DNA of 23,626 nucleotides from SIG603 sp964369215. Its GTDB lineage: Bacteria; Bacillota; Clostridia; Oscillospirales; Acutalibacteraceae. The translations under genes and the position numbers were made by a program. A model generated the notes under the pieces. The model worked only from the letters and a program-made list of their open reading frames with translations. It was not told where the DNA came from and ran no database searches. This document shows, one piece after another, positions 7,801 to 15,726 of this stretch. Each line of letters opens with the position of its first letter. The stretch's first letter is position 1. The stretch lies in the NCBI GenBank assembly GCA_964369215.1, contig CAYJEZ010000023.1, forward strand, positions 1-23,626, given 5' to 3'.

Positions 7801-8592
7801 ATGAATTTTATTAATGTTTCAGACAACCATACACATAGCATAAATTCTTTTGACGGAAATATGCAAATACCTGAAATGATGGCTAAGTCAAATGAGTTAG
7901 GCCTTGTTTATCTAACTGTTACTGACCATTGTGAATGTGAGCGAGAGGGAAGAAATGATATAAGTTCGTCATTTAACGATATAAAAGAGAAAAAGAAAAT
8001 TTTCAGCAATCTTTTAACAGGTGTAGAGATGGGACAGCCATTGCAAAACTTGCAGTTAGCTAAAAGTATTGTTAAAATGGATTTTGATTTTATTTTAGCA
8101 TCGCTACATAGTTTAAATAATGATGTTGATTTTTATTTTTGGGATAATAACAGAACAGATTTTCTTTTAGTGCTAGAGAAATATTTTGACGAGCTAGAGA
8201 ATATGATAAACTGGGGAGAATTTGATAGTTTAGCACATATGAGCTACCCACTAAGGTACCCAATAAAAGAAAATGGTGAGCATTATACATTTGATGATTA
8301 TATGGACAGAGTTAGAAAAATTTTTAGCTTACTAATAGAAAAAGAAATTGCTTTAGAGCTAAACTGCTCTAGATTAGTAGATATTGATATAAAAAAAACG
8401 CCAGAGTACAATTTATTTAAGCTTTATAAAAGTATGGGAGGAACACTAGTTACTTTAGGGTCAGATGCACATAAGGAAAATCAAATTGGAAGAGGCTTAA
8501 CAAATGGGCTAGAACTTTTATATGATTTAGGGTATGAAGAGTATACAATTTATATTAAAAGAGAAGCCAAAATGATAAGATTTATCGATTAG
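7801..8592 (+). CDS. PHP-domain phosphatase, histidinol-phosphatase type
   Basis: A 263-residue PHP (polymerase and histidinol phosphatase) domain protein, a metal-dependent phosphoesterase. The metal ligands are recognisable in order: H10 and H12 in DNHTHS, D42-H43 in VTDHCE, E76 in GVEMG, H103 in SLHSL, H146 in AHMSYP, and D222/H224 in GSDAHK. The length and motif order fit HisK-type histidinol-phosphatase (EC 3.1.3.15), which makes histidinol from histidinol phosphate. No other histidine-biosynthesis gene is nearby, so a different small phosphate ester is possible. The start is supported by TAGGAGTGATATT immediately upstream. The gene probably has its own promoter in the 170-bp gap after the terminator at 7672-7711. 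Confidence 0.85.
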   Translation: MNFINVSDNHTHSINSFDGNMQIPEMMAKSNELGLVYLTVTDHCECEREGRNDISSSFNDIKEKKKIFSNLLTGVEMGQPLQNLQLAKSIVKMDFDFILASLHSLNNDVDFYFWDNNRTDFLLVLEKYFDELENMINWGEFDSLAHMSYPLRYPIKENGEHYTFDDYMDRVRKIFSLLIEKEIALELNCSRLVDIDIKKTPEYNLFKLYKSMGGTLVTLGSDAHKENQIGRGLTNGLELLYDLGYEEYTIYIKREAKMIRFID

Positions 8593-8619
8593 TAGCAAAC
8601 TTATGAAAGAGGTGTGATA

Positions 8620-9116
8620 ATGATGGAGAAAACATCTGTGTCGTAGCAATATTTGATAAGTTAAGCGAAGAGAAAATTATTAATTTACAATTGATTTCTG
8701 GTAGAGAAGATGATATATCAGCACATTTAACGATTGCAAACTACCCAAAAATTAATAGCGATGTAGTGCTTGGTTATACCGAGAAGTTTGCTGTAACGCA
8801 AAACAGGTTTTTTATAGATTTTATTAGCTTATCAATTTTTGACAATAACTGCATTCATTTAACACCGAGAATAAGTAAAAAATTATTAGCTATTCATGAG
8901 GAATTTCATAAAGAAATGGATGACTTGTGTGACGAATATACAAAACTGTCGCTCAATAAATGGACACCACATACTTCAATATCTCATAGACCGACTACAC
9001 AGGTAATTGAAAAACTTTTGGAAGAATTTCAAGAGTTTAAATGTGAGGTTATAGGACTAAGAGTTAAAGATTGCGATAATAATTTTGAAGTAGTACGAGA
9101 TTATTATTTTAAATAA
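8620..9116 (+). CDS. 2H phosphoesterase (2'-5' RNA ligase-like), frameshifted near the 5' end
   Basis: The main open frame, from 8691 with a TTG codon, gives 141 residues carrying both H-x-[TS] catalytic motifs of the 2H phosphoesterase superfamily: HLTIANY and, about 90 residues later, HTSISHR. That start removes the first strand of the fold and has no ribosome binding site. Upstream, AAAGAGGT precedes ATGATG at 8620, but this frame stops at 8644 after eight codons. Adding one A to the AAAA run at 8629-8632 joins the two frames and reads MMEKNICVVAIFDKLSEEK, the expected family N-terminus. The full protein would be about 165 residues. This is therefore a broken gene, an assembly error, or, less likely, a slippage site. 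Homologues act on 2'-5' or cyclic phosphodiesters in RNA or nucleotides. Confidence 0.8.
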
Positions 9117-9163
9117 ATTACTTTGTAACAATAATATAATAAAGTTGAAAGGGAAGTAAAACC

Positions 9164-9661
9164 ATGAATAACAATGAAAAAATATTAAAGCTATTACAAA
9201 ATGATGCAAAATTAGAGAGCTCTGAAATTGCTACTATGCTTGGTTGTAGTGTAGATGAAGTAAAAGCAGCTATTGCAGATTTTAAAGAAAGAGGAATAAT
9301 TAAAGGGTATAAAACTTTAATTGACTGGACAAAAACCAAAACAGGTTATGCATCCGCAATAATTGAGGTTAAGGTTACTCCGCAAAGAGACACAGGCTTT
9401 GATGAAACAGCAAAAAAAATAATGGCTTTACCAGAGGTAGAGTCTGTTTACCTTATGGCAGGAGGTTACGACCTTTGTGTAATTATTAGTGCTCCAACAA
9501 TGTCAGAGGTTGCTATGTTTGTGTCTCGTAGACTTTCAACTATTGAGGGTGTTCTCTCTACAGCTACTCATTTTGTTCTTACTAAATATAAAGATATGGA
9601 CACTGTTTTCTCAAATGAGCTAGAGGAGAAAGACGATAGGGAGGGCTACCTTTGTGATTGA
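9164..9661 (+). CDS. alaR: Lrp/AsnC family transcriptional regulator
   Basis: A 165-residue amino-acid-responsive regulator. Residues 1-50 form the AsnC-type helix-turn-helix (SSEIATMLGCSVDEVKAAIADF), and residues 62-145 the RAM ligand-binding domain, with the typical GGYDLCVII segment at about 100-108. Lrp proteins bind an amino acid and control transport or metabolism genes. The aminotransferase gene overlaps its end by 8 bp. This pair matches the size and order of yugG/yugH (alaR/alaT) of Bacillus subtilis, where the regulator controls alanine transaminase; the symbol is by that analogy, not proven. The start follows AAAGGGAAG by about 9 nt. A TATAAT at 9135-9140 is a possible -10, but no good -35 is visible. 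Confidence 0.85.
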   Translation: MNNNEKILKLLQNDAKLESSEIATMLGCSVDEVKAAIADFKERGIIKGYKTLIDWTKTKTGYASAIIEVKVTPQRDTGFDETAKKIMALPEVESVYLMAGGYDLCVIISAPTMSEVAMFVSRRLSTIEGVLSTATHFVLTKYKDMDTVFSNELEEKDDREGYLCD

Positions 9662-10841
9662 TTATAAATCGCTACTTAATAAAAAAGTCACGAGTATTAA
9701 GCCTTCAGGTATTAGACGTTTTTTTGATATTGCCTCAGAGATGGATGATGTTATATCTTTAAGCGTTGGTGAGCCAGATTTCAAAACTCCGTGGCATATT
9801 AGGCAAGCAGGAATAAACTCGCTAGAGCAAGGCAGAACAAGATATACACCAAATAGAGGTTATGCAGAGTTAAGGGTTGAGATAACTAAATTTTTAGATA
9901 GAAAATATAATTTAAAGTACGACCATAATGAAGAGGTTTTAGTTACTGTAGGTGGCTCTGAGGCAATAGATTTATTTTTAAGGGCGGTTATTGAACCTGG
10001 AGACGAAGTAATTGTCCCAGAACCTAGTTTTGTATGTTATGTTCCACTTATTGAAATAGCAGGTGGAGTTCCTGTAATTATAAATACTTTAGCAGAAGAT
10101 AAGTTTAAATTAAAAGCAGAGCAACTTGAGAGGCATATAACAAGCAAAACAAAAGCTGTTATCTTACCCTACCCTAGTAATCCAACTGGTGCTGTAATGC
10201 GTGAAAAAGATTTAATGCCTATTGCAGAGATAATAAATAAGCATAACTTACTAGTACTTTCTGACGAGATTTACAGCGAGCTCACATATGGTGAAAAATC
10301 TCATGTTAGTATAGCAAGTATTGAGGGTATGTGGGAGAGAACGGTTGTTGTGAACGGTTTTTCAAAATCTCACTCTATGACAGGATGGAGAATGGGTTAT
10401 GCTGTAGGCCCTGGCGAGATTATTGACGTTATGACAAAACTACATCAATACGCAGTAATGAGTGCCCCTACTACTTCTCAATTTGCCGCTATTGCCGCTA
10501 TGAGAGATGCAGATGAAGATATACAAAAAATGAAAGAAGAGTACGACATGAGAAGAAGATATGTCGTTAATGCTTTAAATAACATTGGGCTTACTTGCTT
10601 TGAACCTGAGGGAGCATTCTACGCATTTCCTAGTATAAAATGTACAGGGCTTAGCTCAGAGGAGTTTTGTGAAAAGCTTATTTATTCAAAAAAAGTTGCT
10701 GTTGTACCGGGTACAGCTTTTGGCGATTCAGGCGAAGGTTTTGTAAGAATAGGATACTGCTATTCATTAGAGCATTTGAAGACTGCGATAGGGAAGATGA
10801 GTGAATTGTTAGAGGAGATTAGATTAAAAGATAATGGATAA
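9654..10841 (+). CDS. alaT: Class I/II PLP-dependent aminotransferase (alanine transaminase-like)
   Basis: A 395-residue fold-type I aminotransferase, cytoplasmic and PLP-dependent. Landmarks include the GEPDFKTP substrate loop (39-46), N176 in PSNPTG, D204 and Y207 in SDEIYSEL, the PLP-binding K238 in GFSKSHS, R246 in MTGWRMGY, and the carboxylate-binding R365 in GFVRIGY. All catalytic residues are present. Family members transfer amino groups between alanine, aspartate or aromatic amino acids and 2-oxo acids. The adjoining Lrp gene suggests AlaT (alanine + 2-oxoglutarate to pyruvate + glutamate). The start is GTG, 8 nt after AGGGAGGG inside the regulator gene. Its last 8 bp overlap the DUF362 gene, so all three genes are translationally coupled. 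Confidence 0.9.
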   Translation: MIDYKSLLNKKVTSIKPSGIRRFFDIASEMDDVISLSVGEPDFKTPWHIRQAGINSLEQGRTRYTPNRGYAELRVEITKFLDRKYNLKYDHNEEVLVTVGGSEAIDLFLRAVIEPGDEVIVPEPSFVCYVPLIEIAGGVPVIINTLAEDKFKLKAEQLERHITSKTKAVILPYPSNPTGAVMREKDLMPIAEIINKHNLLVLSDEIYSELTYGEKSHVSIASIEGMWERTVVVNGFSKSHSMTGWRMGYAVGPGEIIDVMTKLHQYAVMSAPTTSQFAAIAAMRDADEDIQKMKEEYDMRRRYVVNALNNIGLTCFEPEGAFYAFPSIKCTGLSSEEFCEKLIYSKKVAVVPGTAFGDSGEGFVRIGYCYSLEHLKTAIGKMSELLEEIRLKDNG

Positions 10842-11958
10842 AGTTTATGTAAGCGCTTTAGATGATTACAATATAGATAAATTGGTTGATACAGTAAATA
10901 AACAATTTTCAGAATTAGGATTTACTCTAAAAAAAGGCTCGAAAGTAGTTATCAAGCCAAATTTAGTAATAGCATCACATCCTGATGAGGCGATAATAAC
11001 TCACCCAAATGTAGTAGCAGCAGTGGCGTTGTGGGCAAAAAAGCAAGGTGCAAATGTGCGTATTGCAGAGAGTCCTGGTGGCTTATATACTACCTCGGCA
11101 ATTAAAAAGATTTTTAGTATATGCAAATATACAGAAATGGCAAAAAAATATGACATTGAGCTCTACACAGAGTGTGAGTATGAGAAAACTTCGTTTTTAG
11201 ATGGACAAATATGCAAAAGTTTTAACATAGTAAAACCGTTTTTAGAGGCAGATTACATAATTGATATCGCAAAGCTTAAGTCCCACGGAATGTTAACGTA
11301 TAGCGGTGCTGTAAAAAATATGTTCGGTACAGTTCCAGGGCTTATGAAGCCAGAATTTCATATGAGATACCCTGATGTTACTGATTTTTCTACAATGATA
11401 GCTGATTTAAGTTTGTGTGTGAAACCATATATTAGTGTAATTGATGCTATTGTTGCCATGGAGGGTGATGGGCCAACTGGTGGCAGGCCAAAACATATAG
11501 GTGCACTCATAAGCTCTAATAACTGCTATGCCGCTGATGTAGTCGGGTGTGCACTTGCGAGTATAAAGTACGACAACCTACCACTGTTTAGGGGTGCGAT
11601 TAGTAGAAAAATTTGCCCTGCAAGTATAGATGAAATAGATTTACTAGGTGATAATTATGAGAAATTTATTAAAAAAGATTTTCTTATGCCAAAAAGCAAG
11701 TCTATAGATTTTATCGATAGGCTACCTAAATTTATTAGACCTCTTGGCAAAAAGATAACTACTCCATTTCCTAAAATTAAATTAACGAAATGCATAGGTT
11801 GTGCAAAGTGTGCCCAAAGTTGTCCTGCAAAAACTATAAAAATAATAAATAAAAAAGCTATTATAGATAAAAGTAAATGCATTAGTTGTTTTTGTTGCCA
11901 TGAGATGTGCCCCGAGCATGTTATAGATATAAAGAGGTTCTCGTTGTTTAATTTGTAG
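10834..11958 (+). CDS. DUF362 protein with C-terminal 2x[4Fe-4S] ferredoxin domain
   Basis: A 374-residue protein with two parts. Residues 1-285 are a DUF362 domain, recognisable from VVIKPNLV (38-45), the AKLKSHGMLTYSGAVKNMFG segment (146-165) and DAIVAMEGDGPTGG (204-217). Residues 312-368 form a bacterial ferredoxin domain with C320-x2-C323-x2-C326-x3-C330-P and C349-x2-C352-x2-C355-x3-C359-P, enough for two [4Fe-4S] clusters; C354 is an extra cysteine. The reaction of DUF362 proteins is not established. The fused ferredoxin indicates electron transfer. It overlaps the aminotransferase by 8 bp and is the last gene of the Lrp operon, so it may act on the same amino or oxo acid, but that is inference. 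No membrane segment is seen. Confidence 0.9.
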   Translation: MDKVYVSALDDYNIDKLVDTVNKQFSELGFTLKKGSKVVIKPNLVIASHPDEAIITHPNVVAAVALWAKKQGANVRIAESPGGLYTTSAIKKIFSICKYTEMAKKYDIELYTECEYEKTSFLDGQICKSFNIVKPFLEADYIIDIAKLKSHGMLTYSGAVKNMFGTVPGLMKPEFHMRYPDVTDFSTMIADLSLCVKPYISVIDAIVAMEGDGPTGGRPKHIGALISSNNCYAADVVGCALASIKYDNLPLFRGAISRKICPASIDEIDLLGDNYEKFIKKDFLMPKSKSIDFIDRLPKFIRPLGKKITTPFPKIKLTKCIGCAKCAQSCPAKTIKIINKKAIIDKSKCISCFCCHEMCPEHVIDIKRFSLFNL

Positions 11959-11984
11959 AAGTATTTGCGTAATACAAAAGTAAA

Positions 11985-12001
11985 AGTATTAGTATAATAC
12001 T
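11985..12001 (+). promoter_or_regulatory. Palindrome overlapping the probable -10 of ispE
   Basis: AGTATTA-GTA-TAATACT is a perfect inverted repeat with 7-bp arms. It contains TATAAT at 11993-11998, the likely -10 of ispE. No good -35 is visible at 17 bp (TTGCGT at 11965 would give 22 bp), so an activator or a weak promoter is possible. Operator function is inferred. Confidence 0.35.
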
Positions 12002-12023
12002 ATGTTAGTAAAAGGAGCTTAAA

Positions 12024-12881
12024 ATGAATTTACGAGCGTATGCAAAAATTAATTTATCGTTAGATATAACTGGAAAAAGACAAGATGGATATCACAATAT
12101 TGATACAATCATGCAGGCTATTTCACTGCATGATACAATAGATTTGACAAAAAACAGAGAAGGAAAAATTAAAGTTACCAGCTCTAAAATTATATTACCA
12201 CTTGATGAAGGTAATACTGTATATGCTGCTGCCAAAGTTATTTTAGAGTACTGCAATATAAAAGATATGGGTGTTAATATTCATCTTGTAAAGAACATCC
12301 CTATTCAAGCAGGGCTCGGTGGAGGTAGCGCAGACGCCGCAGCTGTTTTATTGGGCATTGATAAAATGTTTGAGCTTGGTTTAACTGATAATGAGTTGCT
12401 TAAACTAGCGGCTAAAGTTGGAGCAGATGTACCGTTTTGTCTTAATTTGGGTGCCGCCAGATGCTTAGGAATAGGGGATATAATAGAAGAAATAACACCA
12501 TTGCCACCTTGCCATGTTTTGGTTTGTAAACCGCCAATAGGGGTTAGCAGCGCTAAAGCCTATGAAAAGTCTGATAAATATCCGCAAGACGAGTTCTTTT
12601 TTACACCTAGTGTTTTAGAAGCATTAAAAAATGGCAATTTAGAAGAAATTGCAGCAAGTTTAGGAAATAGATTTGATGATGTATTGTGTATTTCAGATGT
12701 TCAAGTAATTAAGTCTATAATGTTAAACGAGGGTGCTCTAGGTGCGTCTATGTCTGGTAGTGGTTCTGCGGTGTTTGGCGTTTTTAATGATGAAAATCTT
12801 ATGAAAAAAGCAGCTACAGTGCTTAATGAGTTAGGAGAAATTTATTGTTGCAAGCCAATTAATTCTGAAGAAGATGAATAA
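12024..12881 (+). CDS. ispE: 4-diphosphocytidyl-2-C-methyl-D-erythritol kinase
   Basis: IspE (EC 2.7.1.148) phosphorylates CDP-methylerythritol at the 2-hydroxyl using ATP, the fourth step of the MEP pathway to isoprenoid precursors. The 285-residue length is normal. The GHMP-kinase features are intact: the N-terminal AYAKINLSLDITGKR with K8, the ATP-binding loop P93-x-x-x-GLGGGSADAA (through 106), the catalytic D135 in GADVPFC, and the C-terminal glycine-rich SMSGSGSAVFGVF. The start is supported by AAAAGGAGC about 7 nt upstream. It lies 65 bp after the DUF362 gene, with its own probable -10 and palindrome, so it is likely a separate unit. The next gene, yajC, has its own promoter. Confidence 0.95.
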   Translation: MNLRAYAKINLSLDITGKRQDGYHNIDTIMQAISLHDTIDLTKNREGKIKVTSSKIILPLDEGNTVYAAAKVILEYCNIKDMGVNIHLVKNIPIQAGLGGGSADAAAVLLGIDKMFELGLTDNELLKLAAKVGADVPFCLNLGAARCLGIGDIIEEITPLPPCHVLVCKPPIGVSSAKAYEKSDKYPQDEFFFTPSVLEALKNGNLEEIAASLGNRFDDVLCISDVQVIKSIMLNEGALGASMSGSGSAVFGVFNDENLMKKAATVLNELGEIYCCKPINSEEDE

Positions 12882-12949
12882 AGCTTGAGAATAAAATTAA
12901 CTAGCTTAATCTACATAAATGAATAATATTTTAATATTAAAAAAAATAC

Positions 12950-12978
12950 TTGCATGTAAATAGCTGTTTTGGTATAAT
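12950..12978 (+). promoter_or_regulatory. Sigma-A promoter of yajC
   Basis: TTGCAT at 12950-12955 and a perfect TATAAT at 12973-12978 are separated by exactly 17 bp. Transcription would begin near 12985, giving a leader of about 58 nt. Confidence 0.75.
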
Positions 12979-13042
12979 TAATCTAATGGCTTAAACGCCT
13001 TGCAAAATATTTTACCTTAATAGAAAGGACGCAGATATATAT

Positions 13043-13378
13043 ATGAATTCACTTATTACACTAGCAACTACCACTGCAGCAGGAACTGAGAGTACTTCTT
13101 TTGTAGTAGTTATAGTTGTTTATGCTTTGTTTTTCGGTGCTTTATGGTTGTTTTTCTTTAGACCAAATAGTAAGAAAAAGAAAAAAGAAGCTGAAATGAA
13201 AAAAAATGCTCAAGTAGGAGATCAAATTATCACTATAGGTGGTATTGCTGGTCGAATTATTGCAGTTAGAGAAGATAGTGATGCTATTGTTCTTGAAACA
13301 GGTTCTGACAGAAGTAAAATTATGATTAAGCGTTGGGCTATTGGCTCTGTAGAGACAGTTCACGAAGAAGACGTATAA
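13043..13378 (+). CDS. yajC: Preprotein translocase subunit YajC
   Basis: YajC is a small inner-membrane accessory of the SecDF-YajC complex that assists Sec-dependent protein export. This 111-residue copy has the expected single membrane helix (about 19-40) ending in the FFFRPNSKKKKK boundary (37-48), followed by the cytoplasmic domain with the conserved VGDQIITIGGIAGRI segment (58-72). The KKKKK run is a strong positive-inside signal. The start is preceded by AAAGGA, 13 nt away, which is somewhat long. secD and secF are not adjacent within this window. The following TIGR04086-type membrane gene often accompanies yajC in Clostridia. Confidence 0.95.
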   Translation: MNSLITLATTTAAGTESTSFVVVIVVYALFFGALWLFFFRPNSKKKKKEAEMKKNAQVGDQIITIGGIAGRIIAVREDSDAIVLETGSDRSKIMIKRWAIGSVETVHEEDV

Positions 13379-13411
13379 TTAACGCTTTTGTTCTATATTA
13401 ATGTAATATAT

Positions 13412-13484
13412 AAACCCCTTAAGACATACAATTTAGTAGTAATTCAAAATGGATTAGCTAATTTGATATTTTCTTAGGGGGTTT
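13412..13484 (+). promoter_or_regulatory. Long hairpin enclosing the ribosome binding site of the next gene
   Basis: AAACCCCTTAAGA (13412-13424) pairs with TCTTAGGGGGTTT (13472-13484) over 13 positions with one T-G pair. Inside, CAATTTAG (13429-13436) can pair with CTAATTTG (13458-13465) with one mismatch. The right arm contains AGGGGG, the only good ribosome binding site for the gene starting at 13489, and is followed by TTATT. It could act as a yajC terminator and also hide the site in any read-through RNA. Confidence 0.5.
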
Positions 13485-13488
13485 TATT

Positions 13489-13866
13489 ATGATTAACTTT
13501 AAAGCTATAATAATTGGCATTGCTATGCAAGTAGTTATTATGAGTGTTGTAATTTCAGCAATAGCAATGGCAGGGGTTCAATTTGGCAGTATAGATAGCG
13601 GATTATACATACTATTTATGGAGTTTGCTTGCTTTATTGCAGTGGCTGTAAGTTCTTTTTTTTGTGCAAGACTAGCATGGAGCAAAGCGTTTCTATATGG
13701 AGTAATAATGTCTAGTATTTGTGTTTTAATAAGGTTAATAGTTTGTATTATTTTGGATGTGCCTATTGATATTAGTGCTCTAGCAGTTAAAGCTGGAATA
13801 TATTATTCGTTAGGCTTTTGTTGTGCAGTTTTAGGTGTAAGTATAGTAGCAAATGAAAAAATTTAG
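13489..13866 (+). CDS. TIGR04086 family membrane protein
   Basis: A 125-residue, almost wholly hydrophobic protein with four predicted membrane helices, roughly at 4-28, 36-60, 66-90 and 97-118. Length, helix count and location just after yajC fit the TIGR04086 family of uncharacterised Firmicutes membrane proteins. Conserved small and polar positions include GIAMQ at the first helix and ARLAWSKAFLYG (61-72) before the third. The function is unknown; an association with protein export is only suggested by context. Its ribosome binding site (AGGGGG) is in the right arm of a long hairpin, so translation may depend on opening that structure. Confidence 0.8.
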   Translation: MINFKAIIIGIAMQVVIMSVVISAIAMAGVQFGSIDSGLYILFMEFACFIAVAVSSFFCARLAWSKAFLYGVIMSSICVLIRLIVCIILDVPIDISALAVKAGIYYSLGFCCAVLGVSIVANEKI

Positions 13867-13989
13867 CATGTTTTAGCCGTTAATATTTTAGTTATGCATA
13901 AATAACTAAGCTTGTACATATAAATAATCATTAATATTGAATATAATTGCCCAAGACATTGCTACTAATCAAAAAGGATGGTCATAAAT

Positions 13990-14535
13990 ATGAATAAAAA
14001 ATCTAGGATTTCTATATTGGGTGCTGAATTTAAGTTTTCGTTTACTGATATTTTGATATTATTGTCAGTTCACCTTTTAGGTTTATTAACCATAACAATA
14101 ATAGATGTGAATATTAGTGAGAGTGTTTTTTCTCCTTTTACGCCTTTGTTCTTTGCAGATATATTATTTGCTAAAGTATTCCATTCATTTCTATATTTCC
14201 TGTTTTTTCCTATAGTAGGCTTGTTTTTAGGAACTTCTTTTTTTGGTTTTTTATTTGTACCTATATTAGTTTATCTAAAAGGCGCATTTGGAGGTTTTAC
14301 AATATTACATATATTAGAAAATGAAGATATTACTACTGTTTTTTTTAACTATGGAATATTATTAAGCGTAGAAACTGCAGTGCTACTGATTTTTCTAATA
14401 CAAATAATGTATAGCTCACTAAATATTGCAAAAAACTCTTCAGAAGATAGTTTTAGGAATTGCTTTAGACAATCTGCCCTTGTTTTTTTTATAATGTCAT
14501 TATTAGCCACAATTTTATGTGTTTTGAAACTCTAG
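13990..14535 (+). CDS. SpoIIM-like integral membrane protein (tentative)
   Basis: A 181-residue membrane protein with about four or five helices (approximately 18-40, 65-96, 122-142 and 160-180). The segment VPILVYLKGAFGGFTILHIL (90-109) resembles the K-G-F-x-x-G-F-T stretch of SpoIIM-family proteins, and the length is close to that family's roughly 200. I therefore suggest a SpoIIM-like protein with low certainty; the alternative is an unrelated hydrophobic protein of unknown function. SpoIIM itself is part of the engulfment machinery in sporulation. The frame opens at ATG 13978, but AAAGGA at 13973-13978 overlaps that codon, so ATG 13990, 11 nt downstream, is the better start. A TATAAT at 13942-13947 lacks a good -35. 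Confidence 0.65.
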   Translation: MNKKSRISILGAEFKFSFTDILILLSVHLLGLLTITIIDVNISESVFSPFTPLFFADILFAKVFHSFLYFLFFPIVGLFLGTSFFGFLFVPILVYLKGAFGGFTILHILENEDITTVFFNYGILLSVETAVLLIFLIQIMYSSLNIAKNSSEDSFRNCFRQSALVFFIMSLLATILCVLKL

Positions 14536-14569
14536 TAAATGAAATTTATATGAAATTTATTTAATTTAC

Positions 14570-14598
14570 TTGATTAATAAGATAAAAATGTGTATAAT
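14570..14598 (+). promoter_or_regulatory. Sigma-A promoter of the YesL-like gene
   Basis: TTGATT at 14570-14575 and TATAAT at 14593-14598 are separated by 17 bp. Transcription would start at about 14604, almost exactly at the base of the hairpin at 14601-14657. Confidence 0.75.
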
Positions 14599-14600
14599 AT

Positions 14601-14662
14601 AATCATCTTTTTTATGTATATCGTTTTGCGGTATAGCTGAAAATAAAAAAGATGATTTTTTT
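14601..14662 (+). terminator. Terminator-like hairpin at the start of the YesL-like transcript
   Basis: AATCATCTTTTTTAT (14601-14615) and ATAAAAAAGATGATT (14643-14657) form a perfect 15-bp stem. Inside, TATATC and GGTATA can form a further 6-bp stem with a 7-nt loop. TTTTTTT ends at 14662, just before the ribosome binding site. It may terminate the upstream gene, attenuate this one, or stabilise its 5' end. Confidence 0.65.
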
Positions 14663-14677
14663 GTGGGAGATGATTTT

Positions 14678-15697
14678 TTGGCACTGTTTGGTTTTTTAAA
14701 TAACTATTCAAAACCTGGACCCGGAGTAAGTAAAGAAGACGAGGAGAAGTCGGTTTGGGCTAAGTTTTTTATAGTGTATCAAAGGCGTTTGTCTAAATTT
14801 GTTCAGCTTAACTTAATATTTATGATACCACTAGCATTGGCAATAGCTGCCGCTGTAGGAATTTTTATTGCTCCTAGTGTTCATATTATGTTGCAAGCAG
14901 ATTTATTTGGAGCAAGCTACAATATAAATGTTTGGTTAACATTTGTAGTTACGTTGCCATTTTTTTTATTAGCTCCATTTTGGGGTGGTATTATGGTAGT
15001 AGCAAGGCGGCTTTCAAAAGAAGAATATGCATTTATTTGGAGTGAATATTGGAAAGGCGTTAAAGACAACTGGAAGCAGTTTTTAGCTAACGGAGTAATA
15101 AATTATATAGCGTATATACTTTTTAGCGTTTCTTTGCTTTATTACAATACAGAGCTTTCAAACAGTTGGTTTTATGTAATTCCTTTTTCCTTGGTTTTGT
15201 TATTAACCATTGTATTTTATTTTGCACAGTATTATGTAGGATTACTGATTGTATCAGTAAACTTAAGTTTAAGACACATATATAAAAATGCACTTATTTT
15301 CGCAATGATGGGTTTGCTCAGAAATTTATTAATGACATTCATTTTTCTTTTAGTAGCAGGCGGTGTGGTTTTACTGTTGATGTTCGATTTGATTTTATAT
15401 TTGGTTGCATTTGTTATAGTGGTATTCTTTGCGTTTTCTTTCTTTGCTTATGCAAACTCTTATATTTGTTATCCATTAATCTTAAAGTTTATTATTGAGC
15501 CATATGAGAATAAACTGAATCCTAAAACTGAAGTGGTTAAAGAAAAAAGCGAGGAAGAGTTTTTAAAAGACATAAGAGATAAGGTCGAAAAAGAAGAAGA
15601 TAATCAACCTAAATATGTTTATGTAAATGGTAGATTGATAAGAAAAGAATACGACGAAACAAATGAGAGTGAAGAAGTATTTGTTGATAGAGCATAA
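14678..15697 (+). CDS. YesL-like DUF624 membrane protein
   Basis: A 339-residue membrane protein of the DUF624/YesL family. The N-terminus FGFLNNYSKPGPGVSKEDEE is a family hallmark, followed by a cytoplasmic segment leading into WAKFFIVYQRRLSKFVQLNL and about six membrane helices between residues 45 and 265. The C-terminal 65 residues are highly charged (KTEVVKEKSEEEFLKD and beyond) and lie in the cytoplasm. YesL in Bacillus sits near sugar-utilisation genes; the molecular role is unknown. The frame opens at GTG 14663, but GGGAG at 14665-14669 is placed to serve TTG 14678, giving MALFGFLNNY. It has its own promoter and leader hairpin, and a strong terminator follows at 15727. Confidence 0.85.
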   Translation: MALFGFLNNYSKPGPGVSKEDEEKSVWAKFFIVYQRRLSKFVQLNLIFMIPLALAIAAAVGIFIAPSVHIMLQADLFGASYNINVWLTFVVTLPFFLLAPFWGGIMVVARRLSKEEYAFIWSEYWKGVKDNWKQFLANGVINYIAYILFSVSLLYYNTELSNSWFYVIPFSLVLLLTIVFYFAQYYVGLLIVSVNLSLRHIYKNALIFAMMGLLRNLLMTFIFLLVAGGVVLLLMFDLILYLVAFVIVVFFAFSFFAYANSYICYPLILKFIIEPYENKLNPKTEVVKEKSEEEFLKDIRDKVEKEEDNQPKYVYVNGRLIRKEYDETNESEEVFVDRA

Positions 15698-15726
15698 TTG
15701 TTTGCGTGTATTATTAATTGTTTAAA

